Shown here piece by piece: positions 56,961-64,000 of a stretch of DNA of 64,000 nt (positions within the stretch are counted from its first letter, which is position 1; each line of letters begins with the position of its first letter). Source of the DNA: Streptomyces albidus (ex Kaewkla and Franco 2022). GTDB taxonomy: Bacteria > Actinomycetota > Actinomycetes > Streptomycetales > Streptomycetaceae. The translations under genes and the position numbers were made by a program. A model generated the notes under the pieces. That model saw only the letters and a program-made list of their open reading frames with translations. It was not told where the DNA came from and did not search any database. Location: positions 58,057-122,056 of the forward strand of contig NZ_JACBXA010000001.1 of assembly GCF_013870515.1 (NCBI RefSeq), given 5' to 3'.

Positions 56961-57157
56961 GTGACGACGCCGCCCGCGTTGCGTATGACGTGGGCTTCCC
57001 CTTCCCGCAGGCCGAGGACGCCGTACGGATTCAGCCGTGCGTCCATGCAGGCCACGACAGCGGTCTGCCTGGACGGCGGGAGAGGCAGGGGACCTTCGAA
57101 GGCGGCGGCGTAGGACTCGTTGTTGGAGAGGAATTCGTCGGTGGCGGTGACGCCCAT
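56960..57157 (-). pseudogene. Beta-carbonic anhydrase gene, 3' part lost
   Basis: About 66 codons: [19 protein letters not shown], then [20 protein letters not shown] and [12 protein letters not shown]. The CxDxR zinc/active-site motif is present, but the second zinc-ligand pair (HxxC) and the rest (about 100 residues) are replaced by the transposase remnant. It begins 17 bases after the monooxygenase stop and was the last gene of the sulfur operon. The product cannot be active. Confidence 0.85.
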
Positions 57158-57173
57158 GTCGTGCTCCGATCTC

Positions 57174-58532
57174 TCAAGTCACGGCCGCTGCGGGCCGTTG
57201 GGCGTAGCGGCTGGCCGGGCGCGTGAGCCCGTAGTGCTCGCGCAGGGTGCTGCCGGTGTACGCGCTGCGGAACAGGCCGCGTTCGCGCAGGATCGGCACC
57301 ACCTGGTCGGCGAACAGTTCGAAGCCTCCGGGCAGCCACGGCGGCATCACGTTGAAGCCGTCCGCCGCGCCCTGCTCGAACCACTGCTGGAGCTGGTCGG
57401 CGACCTGCTCCGGTGTGCCCGCGATGACGCGGTGGCCTCGCGCGCCCGCCAGTCGGTGCAACAGCTGCCGGACGGTTGGCTCTTCGCGCTCGACGATGTC
57501 GAGTACGAGCTGGAAGCGGCTGCCGTTGCCCCGCTCTCCCCGGGTCTCGATCAGCTCCCGCGGTACGGGACCGTCGAGTTCCTCCTCGCTCAGGCGCAGG
57601 CCGAGCAGCCGGTGGAGGAGTTCGAGCGAATAGGCGGGCTGTGTCAGATCGTTGAACTCCTCGTGCAGCCTGCGCGCCTGTTCCTCCGTCGAGGCGATGA
57701 AGGGGCTGATGCCGGGCAGCACCAGCAACTGCCCCGGATCGCGGCCGAGTCGGGCCGCCCGCTTCTTGATGTCGGCACAGAACTCCTGGCCGCTCGCCAG
57801 CGTCTGGTGCGCCGTGAAGACTGCCTCCGCATAGCGGGCGGCGAAGGCCCGCCCGTCTTCCGAGGAGCCGGCCTGTACGTAGACGGGTCTGCCCTGCGGC
57901 GAGCGGGGAATGTTGAGGGGGCCGCGCACCTTCAGCAACGGGCCCTCGTGGTCGATGGCGTGGATGCGGTCGGTGTCGGCGAACAGGCCCGTCCGCTGGT
58001 CGGCAACGAGGGCGTCGTCCTCCCAGCTGTCCCAGAGCTTGGTGACGGCTTCGAGGAAGTCCCGGGCGCGGTCGTAGCGTTCGGCGTGGACCGGGTGTGC
58101 GTCCAGGCCGAAGTTCTGCGCGGCCTGCGGCGCTCCGGTGGTGACGATGTTCCAGCCTGCTCTGCCCTTGCTGAGGTGGTCGAGCGAGGCGAAGAGGCGG
58201 GCGAGGTTGTAGGGCTCGGTGTAGGTGGTGGACGCGGTGCCGATGAGGCCGATCCGTTGCGTGGCGGCGGCCAGGGCCGACAGCCATGTGAAGGGCTCCA
58301 GCCGGAAGCGGCTGGCGTAGCGGACGTTGTCTGCGAGTGCCGGGCCGTCGGCGAAGAAGAGCCCGTCGAAGGCCGCGGCCTCGGCCCTTCGGGCCAGCTC
58401 CTGGTAGAAGCCGATGTCGAGAAGCCGCTCGGTGTCGGAGGCGCTGTGGCGCCAGGCGGCCTCGTGATGACCGCCCGGGTAGACGAACAGATTGAGATGG
58501 AGCTCCCTGCCGGGAGTGACGTGAGCGCTCAC
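57174..58532 (-). CDS. LLM-class flavin-dependent monooxygenase (NtaA/SnaA/DszA type)
   Basis: 452 residues from a GTG overlapping the ATPase stop (GTGA). LHLNLFVYPGGHHEAAWRH, DGLFFADGPALADNVRYASR and EPFTWLSALAAATQRIGLIG, with NIVTTGAPQAAQNFG and RYDRARDFLEAVTKLWDSWE, are the marks of the FMNH2-dependent NtaA/SnaA/DszA group. It would oxygenate an organosulfur or similar compound brought in by the neighbouring importer, releasing sulfur for assimilation. A separate flavin reductase is required but not seen here. Confidence 0.94.
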   Translation of the reverse strand: MSAHVTPGRELHLNLFVYPGGHHEAAWRHSASDTERLLDIGFYQELARRAEAAAFDGLFFADGPALADNVRYASRFRLEPFTWLSALAAATQRIGLIGTASTTYTEPYNLARLFASLDHLSKGRAGWNIVTTGAPQAAQNFGLDAHPVHAERYDRARDFLEAVTKLWDSWEDDALVADQRTGLFADTDRIHAIDHEGPLLKVRGPLNIPRSPQGRPVYVQAGSSEDGRAFAARYAEAVFTAHQTLASGQEFCADIKKRAARLGRDPGQLLVLPGISPFIASTEEQARRLHEEFNDLTQPAYSLELLHRLLGLRLSEEELDGPVPRELIETRGERGNGSRFQLVLDIVEREEPTVRQLLHRLAGARGHRVIAGTPEQVADQLQQWFEQGAADGFNVMPPWLPGGFELFADQVVPILRERGLFRSAYTGSTLREHYGLTRPASRYAQRPAAAVT

Positions 58533-59302
58533 GCGTGGGCCTCCTCGAGGATCGGACGGTCTTGGGCCTCGACACCCAGGCGGGTCAGGAGCCCCTCGCG
58601 CAGTGCGGCGTACTCGGGTGTGCCGTGGCGTCGCGGTCCCTCGATGCCGACGGCCACGTCCGCGGTGATCCGCCCCTCCTCCAACACCGCGACCCGGTCG
58701 GCGAGTTCGATCGCCTCGTCCACGTCGTGCGTCACCAGCAGAACTGCCGGTCGGTGACGCTCGCACAGCTTCCGCAGCAACTCGTGCATACGGATGCGGG
58801 TCAGGGCGTCGAGGGCGCCGAACGGCTCGTCGGCCAGCAGGAGTTCGGGCTCGCGCACCAACGACCGGGCCAGGGACACACGTTGCTGCTCCCCGCCCGA
58901 CAGCTCGACGGGCCAGGCCTCCTCCCGGTCGGCGAGGCCCACCTCCGCCAGGGCGGCTCGCCCGCGCTCCCTGGCGTCCGGGCCCGGCAGGCCGAGCAGC
59001 ACGTTGTCCAGCACGCGCTTCCATGGCAGCAGCCGGGCGTCCTGGAAGACCACCGAGACGTTGTCGGGAGCGCTCAGCACTCCCTTGCCGTCCACCAGGT
59101 GGTCGAGCCCGGCCAGTGCCCGCAGCAGCGTCGACTTGCCCGAGCCGCTGCGTCCGAGGAGCGCCACGAACTCACCCTCGCGGATGCTCAGTTCGAGTCC
59201 GTCCAGGACCTTGCGGTTCTCGAAGGACCGATCCAGACCGTGGATGCGTACGGCGGCCCTGCCGCGCTTCGTGCGGGTCAGCCCGCGAGTGTCCGCCGCC
59301 AC
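58529..59302 (-). CDS. ssuB: ABC transporter ATPase (aliphatic sulfonate/taurine type)
   Basis: 257 residues. Walker A GRSGSGKST at 50-58, Q-loop VVFQDARLLPWKRVLDNVL, signature ELSGGEQQRVSLARSL, Walker B LLLADEPFGALDALTR, switch His in LLVTHDVDEA. The DARLLPW motif is typical of SsuB/TauB/NrtD. GTG start within the end of the permease gene, 25-base overlap, behind GAGGAAGGTG. Powers import with the upstream permease and binding protein. Symbol reflects subfamily, not proven substrate. Confidence 0.93.
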   Translation of the reverse strand: MAADTRGLTRTKRGRAAVRIHGLDRSFENRKVLDGLELSIREGEFVALLGRSGSGKSTLLRALAGLDHLVDGKGVLSAPDNVSVVFQDARLLPWKRVLDNVLLGLPGPDARERGRAALAEVGLADREEAWPVELSGGEQQRVSLARSLVREPELLLADEPFGALDALTRIRMHELLRKLCERHRPAVLLVTHDVDEAIELADRVAVLEEGRITADVAVGIEGPRRHGTPEYAALREGLLTRLGVEAQDRPILEEAHA

Positions 59303-60129
59303 GACAGCACCTTCCTCTCAGTCAGACGAACCAGTCCGTCGCTCGCGAGACCGAGAAGCCCGTACACGACGAGGCCGACGATGATGATCTCGGTCTGCCC
59401 GTACGTGCGCGCCAGCTCCATCATGTAGCCGAGCCCGCTGGTGGCGTTGACCTGCTCCACCACCACCAGAGCCAGCCAGGTCGCGGTCACCGCGAACCGC
59501 ATGCCGAGCAGGAAGCCTGGAAGCGTGCCCGGCAGCACGACGTGCCGAACGAACTGCCATCGGGAAAGCCGCACCGTCTCGGAGAGTTCGACGTACCGGT
59601 TGTCGATGCTGCGCAGTCCGTTGTGGGTGTGGATGTAGACGGGGACGAGGACGACCAGGGACACCGTGACGACCTTCATCGTCTCCCCGATCCCGAGCCA
59701 CAGGATCAGCAGCGGCACCAGCGCCAGCGACGGGATGGCCCGCTTGATCTGCACGGGCCCGTCGATCACGCCTTCTCCGAGGCGGCTCAGGCCCGAGAGC
59801 AGCGCGAGGAGCAGTCCGGCAGCGGTGCCGAACAGCAGGCCCAGCAGGGCACGTTGAGCGGACGCCGCCAGATGGGACTGGAGTCTGCCGTCCTCGATGA
59901 GGTCTCCTGCCGTGGTCACCACGGTCCAGGGAGCCGACAGGCTCCTGGGCTCGATGAGGCCGGCGGCCGATCCCGCAGACCACACGGCGAGCAGAAGCAG
60001 AGGGCCCAGCGCCTTGCCGTACGGGACGGGGCGTCCCGGTGCGAGACGGCGCCTGGCCGTGCTGCGCGACGCGCCGCGGCGAGCCGGCCGGGTCAGTCGT
60101 CCGAGGGGTTGAGTGCTCACGCTGGTCAC
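59278..60129 (-). CDS. ssuC: ABC transporter permease (SsuC type)
   Basis: 283 residues from the GTG at 60129 behind GAAGGAG. Cytoplasmic basic N-terminus, then membrane helices from LGPLLLLAVWSAGSAAGLIE. The conserved LLALLSGLSRLGEGVIDGPV, PSLALVPLLILWLGIGETMK and EAA-like ELSETVRLSRWQFVRHVVLP loop match SsuC/TauC permeases. Start overlaps the binding-protein stop by four bases (GTGA). The same frame stays open far upstream, but that part overlaps the binding-protein gene and is not coding. Confidence 0.94.
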   Translation of the reverse strand: MTSVSTQPLGRLTRPARRGASRSTARRRLAPGRPVPYGKALGPLLLLAVWSAGSAAGLIEPRSLSAPWTVVTTAGDLIEDGRLQSHLAASAQRALLGLLFGTAAGLLLALLSGLSRLGEGVIDGPVQIKRAIPSLALVPLLILWLGIGETMKVVTVSLVVLVPVYIHTHNGLRSIDNRYVELSETVRLSRWQFVRHVVLPGTLPGFLLGMRFAVTATWLALVVVEQVNATSGLGYMMELARTYGQTEIIIVGLVVYGLLGLASDGLVRLTERKVLSWRRTLAG

Positions 60130-61289
60130 GGCTTCTCCTTCCCGGCTGCTCGCGGGCCCGAGTCGTCCTTCGGCTGCTTCTCCGCCGCCTTGAGCGCGTC
60201 GGCTGCGACGGGCTCGAAGCGCCGGTCGAAGAGGGTCTCCGCGTCGAACTTCTCCTGGCCCGTCTCCCTGGCCAGCAGGTCGACGGTCTTCTGCTGGCGC
60301 CTGATCGCGGGGTCCCAGGAGGCCGGGATGTCCGGCTCTCCGTTGTGCTTGTGCAGGTAGGCGCCGTCCTCGCGGCTCAGGCCCTGGTCCTTGACCGCGT
60401 AGCCCTCGATCCACTCCTCGGGGTGCTTGTACGCCCACACCTGGGCACGCGCCCAGAACTTCACGAACTCCCTGATGGCGGCGGCCTTCTTCGGATCCGC
60501 GACGGTGTCGGTGGGCGTCCAGAGGTGGGAGGGGTCGTCCCGGAGGCCGTGCGGGATGGTCTTGCCGCCGTCCTTGCCGTACTTCGCCGGATAGCGCTTG
60601 ATGTTGACCCCGCCGAGCGGCGCGGCGTCGACCTGGTGCTCGCCGAGCGCCGTCGGGTAGACGTCCCCGGTGCTGGGGAGTTCGACGAGTTGTACGTCTT
60701 CCTTCGACAGGTCGGCCTTCGCAAGGATGCGCAGCACCAGTGCGCCCTGGGCCTGTCCCGGGCTGTAGGCGATCTTCTTGCCCTGGAGGTCCTTCAGGGA
60801 GTCGATTCCGGCACCCGGGGCGATGCCCAGCCGGTAGATGGGATTCTTCTTCGGGTCCTTGCGGAATTCCGCTGCGACCAGCTTCGTGTCCAGCCCCGTC
60901 CAGTGGGCGTGGATCGAAGGGATCTCGGCCGACGAGCAGACGTCCAGGGAATGCGCCCGGAATGCCTCCGAGCACTGCGGACCGCCGCTGATGTTGGCCC
61001 ACTTGACCTTGAAGGGCAGTTTCCGGATTTCGCCGGAGAGTTTCAGCAGGACATGGTCCTCAGGGGCCCCGATGGTGAGCGTCGTCTTCGGGGAGGCCTT
61101 CGCCGGGATCTTCGACTTCGCGAGCTGCGCGTCACTCGCACTGCCGGACGAGCCTTCCTGCTGTGCGCAACTCACGAGCAGCGCGGGGGCGGTGAGAGCG
61201 ATGAGCAGCGCGACGGGGAGAGCCGTACGGCGGCTTCGGCCGGGTGGGCGGAAGGCGGTACTCGGGCGTGGGAGTGCGGGGCTGGGCAT
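60126..61289 (-). CDS. ssuA: ABC transporter substrate-binding lipoprotein (SsuA type)
   Basis: 387 residues. Signal peptide with lipobox (ALLIALTAPALLVSCAQQ) gives a lipid anchor outside the cell. The NMT1/SsuA-type domain follows: LTIGAPEDHVLLKLSGEIRK, DSLKDLQGKKIAYSPGQAQG, VQLVELPSTGDVYPTALGEH, and AAPLGGVNIKRYP. Long Lys-rich tail. First structural gene of the sulfur operon, 150 bases downstream of a sulfur-type leader peptide gene. Binds an aliphatic sulfonate or sulfur ester by family; the actual ligand is unknown. Confidence 0.92.
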   Translation of the reverse strand: MPSPALPRPSTAFRPPGRSRRTALPVALLIALTAPALLVSCAQQEGSSGSASDAQLAKSKIPAKASPKTTLTIGAPEDHVLLKLSGEIRKLPFKVKWANISGGPQCSEAFRAHSLDVCSSAEIPSIHAHWTGLDTKLVAAEFRKDPKKNPIYRLGIAPGAGIDSLKDLQGKKIAYSPGQAQGALVLRILAKADLSKEDVQLVELPSTGDVYPTALGEHQVDAAPLGGVNIKRYPAKYGKDGGKTIPHGLRDDPSHLWTPTDTVADPKKAAAIREFVKFWARAQVWAYKHPEEWIEGYAVKDQGLSREDGAYLHKHNGEPDIPASWDPAIRRQQKTVDLLARETGQEKFDAETLFDRRFEPVAADALKAAEKQPKDDSGPRAAGKEKP

Positions 61290-61439
61290 GTTCGTGTCCC
61301 GGTTCGTTCAATGCAACTGACGGAAGAAGACGTGCCGTTGGGCCGAAGCTCACGAGAACGCGCGTGCGGCATGCGGCACGGAAAGGGAAGGCGCAGAGGA
61401 GCGGCGATGCGCGAAAAGGCGAGAGTCGCGCCTGGGAAT

Positions 61440-61514
61440 TCAGCTACACAGCGCGGAAGAGACGCGGTGGAGATCCACGGAGCGTCGCTGTGTGAAACCA
61501 GGGGATTGGCGCAT
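61440..61514 (-). CDS. Actinobacterial sulfur-operon leader peptide
   Basis: 24 residues, starting ATG at 61514 and ending with TGA at 61440. The C-terminal part QRRSVDLHRVSSALCS matches the R-R-x-VDL-x-RVSSALC pattern I recall for the tiny leader peptides preceding actinobacterial sulfur genes. The ATG begins 7 bases from a -10 element, so the message is probably leaderless. The near-terminal Cys codon suggests that ribosome behaviour at low cysteine controls the operon downstream. The attenuator structure in the 150-base gap was not resolved. Confidence 0.85.
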   Translation of the reverse strand: MRQSPGFTQRRSVDLHRVSSALCS

Positions 61515-61521
61515 GCCGTTG

Positions 61522-61550
61522 AAGCTAACGACGCCCCTGAGCAGGGTCAA
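61522..61550 (-). promoter_or_regulatory. Promoter of the sulfur operon
   Basis: On the minus strand TTGACC (61545-61550) and TAGCTT (61522-61527) are separated by 17 bases, a good housekeeping-type sigma promoter. Transcription would start at or next to the leader-peptide ATG. Confidence 0.75.
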
Positions 61551-61554
61551 CAGC

Positions 61555-61859
61555 CGTCGCCCGTCCGGACGGAAACGCAATGGGGGCTTCGTGCGCCCGC
61601 CATTCTCGCGTTACACGGTGAAACGAACAGCCCGTGAACGAACACCGGCGGCCCGTCGGATCTCCCGGGCTCCTGCGCTGCAGGTCCGGCAGCAGCCCGA
61701 GCGCCAAGTCGTCAACTTGGGGCCGGAGTTGATCCCGCACGGCCTTGGCCGTCCCGCCCCTCAGGGCATCGGACGCCTCCTGCCAGTGAACAAGGGGCCA
61801 CGCCGATGATCAGCGACGGCTGCGTCTCTCTCGGGCGACCCCTCCAGCAGGATCGCGGT
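61555..61859. other. Intergenic region, nothing recognised
   Basis: About 300 bases between the sulfur promoter and the stop of the acetyltransferase gene on the same strand. Open frames present have no identifiable product. Confidence 0.45.
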
Positions 61860-62360
61860 CTACGGCTGGAGTGTCAGGTCGCGCCGATACCAGTTGCCCG
61901 GCTTTCCGCCGAGGTCGGCCGGGTCAGCCGGCCCGGCCAGGACGAACCCGGCTCTGGTCAGCACCTTCCGGGACGCGGGATTCGCGTGGGCGGTGGCCGC
62001 TCGCAGAGTGCGCAGCCCGTGCCGCGACACCGCCAGCCGGCACAACTCCCGAACGGTCCCGGTCGCCACGCCGCGTCCGGCGACGTGCTGCGCGACCCGG
62101 TAGCCGAGTACCGCACCGCGATCCTCGATGTCGACCAGGTTGAACCTCCCGAGTACCGAGCCGTCTTCGGCGACGAGCACGTGGAAGGCGCAGATGCCGG
62201 CCTCCTGCTCAGCCAGCAAGGCGTTGAACCGGTCGGTGAACTGGTCGAAGTAGTGGTCGCCGCGGTCGGGGACCGCGGCGGCGAAGTAGGAGCGGTTCGC
62301 CAGCTCGAAGGCCAGGACCGCCGGGGCATGATCGCCGTGCAGCTGCTTCAGTTCGGGCAC
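61860..62360 (-). CDS. GNAT-family N-acetyltransferase (RimJ-like)
   Basis: 166 residues from a GTG. ELANRSYFAAAVPDRGDHYF, VAEDGSVLGRFNLVDIEDRG, the acetyl-CoA motif GYRVAQHVAGRGVATGTVRE and ATAHANPASRKVLTRAGFVL follow the RimJ/RimL order. Probably acetylates an amino group; substrate unknown. Not in an operon with the sulfur genes. Confidence 0.93.
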   Translation of the reverse strand: MPELKQLHGDHAPAVLAFELANRSYFAAAVPDRGDHYFDQFTDRFNALLAEQEAGICAFHVLVAEDGSVLGRFNLVDIEDRGAVLGYRVAQHVAGRGVATGTVRELCRLAVSRHGLRTLRAATAHANPASRKVLTRAGFVLAGPADPADLGGKPGNWYRRDLTLQP

Positions 62361-62529
62361 TGCCCGACCCTATTCAGATCACGCGCTGAAGCCACCTGAG
62401 TTTTCCCCGGCGGCGGACAGACTCAAGGCCGCGGCACACAACGATCTACGACCTGGAGTGTCGGGCCAGTGCCGGAACCTGCGTTCTCCCGCCCGCGACA
62501 ACCTGCTCGTCGAGGCCCGCGGGCTCGCG

Positions 62530-63069
62530 TCACGGCCGTCGCTCGACGACCTTCGCGTGCAGGAGCTTTCCGGCGAGCTCGATGCGGAGACGGGGATCGG
62601 CAGCGGAGTTCTTCGAGCGGAGCTTGAGCTTGGAGTAGGTGAGGTTGAGCCGGTCGGTGTCGATCACGATGTCCGGCGAGCCGGCGAAGAACAGCTTGCC
62701 GTGCACCATGTCGGTCTCGATTCGCAGAACGTCCGAGGTGATCACCGCGTGGGTGAAGTCGAAGGTGACACGGCACAGTTGCGTGCGAAGCTCGATGCGC
62801 GCCGGCACCGTCCAGCGCCCCTCCCGCTTGTACTTGCCGCCGTGTTGATCGACCACGAGTACGTCTTTGCCTTTGGCTGCGGACGCGACCGGCAGGTCTC
62901 CGGTGAGCGCGGCCAGCTCGCCGAGCGTCCGGGCCGAGAGCGCGCTCTCCAGCCGCATGTCGAGCTCCTCGGCGTCGAGTCGGCCGTCACCGGCGGCAAC
63001 CCGCAACGCGTCCACGACGCGGTCACGATCCTCGTGCGATGCCCGCAGGTCGGGCCGGTCATGCGACAT
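62530..63069 (-). CDS. DUF1707-domain protein
   Basis: 179 residues. The N-terminal 55 residues (DLRASHEDRDRVVDALRVAA, LDAEELDMRLESALSARTLG, ELAALTGDLP) are the DUF1707 motif of actinobacteria, usually attached to small membrane or cell-wall-associated parts. The remainder has no membrane helix but a beta-rich pattern with FDFTHAVITSDVLRIETDM, suggesting a bactofilin- or DUF2154-like repeat. Function unknown. No operon partners. Confidence 0.9.
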   Translation of the reverse strand: MSHDRPDLRASHEDRDRVVDALRVAAGDGRLDAEELDMRLESALSARTLGELAALTGDLPVASAAKGKDVLVVDQHGGKYKREGRWTVPARIELRTQLCRVTFDFTHAVITSDVLRIETDMVHGKLFFAGSPDIVIDTDRLNLTYSKLKLRSKNSAADPRLRIELAGKLLHAKVVERRP

Positions 63070-63322
63070 GTCGGCCACGTTAGCGGCACCGCTCGGTGGC
63101 CACCAGGTGCGACGAGCTCGCTGTCGACCACCCGGGCCACCGTGCGAGCACTTGAGCACTCGGTGTGCGGAGCCGATGTGCCGGGTGCCGGGTGCCGTCC
63201 CGATATGTTCATCTCGCCGACTGCCGTGCGGGGTTCGTTGCGCGTAGGGTCCGAGCGGCCCAGGCGTGTACGCACCGCGCAGGAGCGGTGCCCGTCATCC
63301 GTCCCGTCACAGTGGAGAGTTC

Positions 63323-64000
63323 ATGGCCACAAGGTCCAGCCGGCGCCTGCTCCCGTTCCGCAAGCGCCCCGAACTCGCCACCGCGCTGGCCCTCTTGACG
63401 ACCGCGCTCCTCATCGCCCCGGCCACATCTGCCAGTGGTGACTCCGGCTCCGGCGCTCGGACACCGGAAGCGCTCACGGGCTGGGACCACGAGGTCCCGG
63501 CCAAGGGCGTCGACCTCTACTCCGGAACCGTCCGCAGTGGCGGAACGCCTCACTGGACCGTGACCGTCCGAGCGGAGGGAGCCCAACTCCTCGACCGGGA
63601 CGAGGCGAAGGCGACGGCCGGGAAGTTGCGCGATGCCGGATTCACCCCGCACACGCGCCGGGTCGAGTGGCCTCGGGGCTCCGCCGACCGGCACGGGACC
63701 CTCGGTGTACTGGTACGCGTGGGCCACCACGAGGCCGAGGAAGCGGCAGAGGCCGAGCGTCGGTCCCTCTCCGGCGCGGGCTTCGACGCGGTGACGGAGT
63801 GGACCGGCGGCGACGGGGCCACCGCCGACGGAGGGTTCGCCCGCGTCAAGGTCGCCGTCGTCGATCCCCGCCTCTTCGAGGGCTCGCTCGGGAGCGACTA
63901 CGGCGCGGCGGCCTCGGGCCGGGAGACGGTCACGGCGATGTCGGTACGGGCCGGGGCCCTGCTCGGAGTCAACGCCGGCTTCTTCGTGATGGAGCAGAAG
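63323..64000 (+). CDS. Secreted phosphodiester-glycosidase-like protein, 3' end outside window
   Basis: At least 226 residues. Signal peptide with basic start (RSSRRLLPFRKRPELA) and core TALALLTTALLIAPATSA. The segment HWTVTVRAEGAQLLDRDEAK, with AGFTPHTRRVEWPRG and GVLVRVGHHEAEEAAEAERR, resembles a SPOR-like region. Then RVKVAVVDPRLFEG, VTAMSVRAGALLGVNAGFFV begins a phosphodiester glycosidase (NAGPA, PF09992) domain, whose VNAGFF motif is diagnostic. It acts outside the cell on a sugar-phosphodiester, perhaps a cell-wall polymer, by family. Weak GTGGAGAG ribosome site. Confidence 0.88.
   Translation, partial: MATRSSRRLLPFRKRPELATALALLTTALLIAPATSASGDSGSGARTPEALTGWDHEVPAKGVDLYSGTVRSGGTPHWTVTVRAEGAQLLDRDEAKATAGKLRDAGFTPHTRRVEWPRGSADRHGTLGVLVRVGHHEAEEAAEAERRSLSGAGFDAVTEWTGGDGATADGGFARVKVAVVDPRLFEGSLGSDYGAAASGRETVTAMSVRAGALLGVNAGFFVMEQK

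Noticed and set aside
57120..58757. 545-codon plus-strand open frame
   Set aside because: Antisense to the flavin monooxygenase with conserved motifs; a GC-driven shadow.
60130..61002. Upstream extension of the permease frame
   Set aside because: In frame and open, but it overlaps the binding-protein gene and the real start has GAAGGAG and a GTGA overlap.
60039..61637. 532-codon plus-strand open frame over the binding protein
   Set aside because: Opposite strand of the lipoprotein gene with a good lipobox and operon overlaps; no start context.

Overview
The window is about 70% GC or higher, with strong third-position GC bias, many GTG starts and families typical of soil actinomycetes. These include PAS-GAF-PP2C-HATPase phosphatases, a gamma-butyrolactone-receptor-like TetR regulator, a P450 with a partner ferredoxin, and DUF4331, GPP34, LtrA and DUF1707 proteins. 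All of this points to Streptomyces or a close relative. Accessory genes, scattered methyltransferases, several pseudogenes and an IS remnant suggest a chromosome arm rather than the core. No rRNA, tRNA, CRISPR array or intact insertion sequence was seen.

Layout. 1-4.1 kb: a Ser/Thr kinase cut by the left edge, a secreted VPS62-like protein and a DoxX membrane protein. 4.3-11.2 kb: a sugar-uptake locus made of a LacI-family repressor, a GH3 glycosidase and an ABC importer (binding protein plus two permeases). Three near-identical GAAASTTTC palindromes, in front of the repressor and between the divergent glycosidase and importer genes, tie it into one regulon, probably for xylo-oligosaccharides. 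11.5-16.2 kb: a membrane protein, AraC regulator, SDR oxidoreductase, ferredoxin and P450. 16.9-20.9 kb: a secreted GH43-like protein, an ArsR-AHSA1-TIGR03086 operon with two tandem palindromic operators, and a methyltransferase. 21-31 kb: aldehyde dehydrogenase, GyrI-like protein, a sigma factor fused to a zinc finger, membrane segment and extracellular domain, a lipoprotein, a TVGYGD potassium channel, and a membrane-anchored protein whose repeats match the extracellular part of the kinase at the left edge.

31-41 kb: a gamma-butyrolactone-receptor homologue, a Tat-exported PHP protein, a YCII gene coupled to a broken ECF sigma gene, GPP34, two methyltransferases, degraded genes (including a sulfatase-like one), DUF4331 and a quinone-oxidoreductase-like MDR enzyme. 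41-48.9 kb: cold-shock protein, an erythromycin-esterase-family protein lacking its usual catalytic residues, NAD-dependent formate dehydrogenase, threonine synthase, a methyltransferase, LtrA and a VOC protein. 49-50.5 kb: a tandem duplication of a small secreted-protein gene with shared leader and strong terminators. 50.6-56.3 kb: HAD phosphatase, aldo/keto reductase, DksA-type protein, GNAT and a large SpoIIE-type phosphatase.

56.6-61.6 kb: a sulfur-acquisition operon on the minus strand (binding protein, permease, ATPase, flavin monooxygenase, beta-carbonic anhydrase). It is led by a tiny, apparently leaderless peptide gene of the actinobacterial sulfur-leader type. Its last gene is truncated by an IS5-type transposase remnant. 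61.8-64 kb: GNAT, DUF1707 protein, and the start of a secreted phosphodiester-glycosidase-like protein cut by the right edge.
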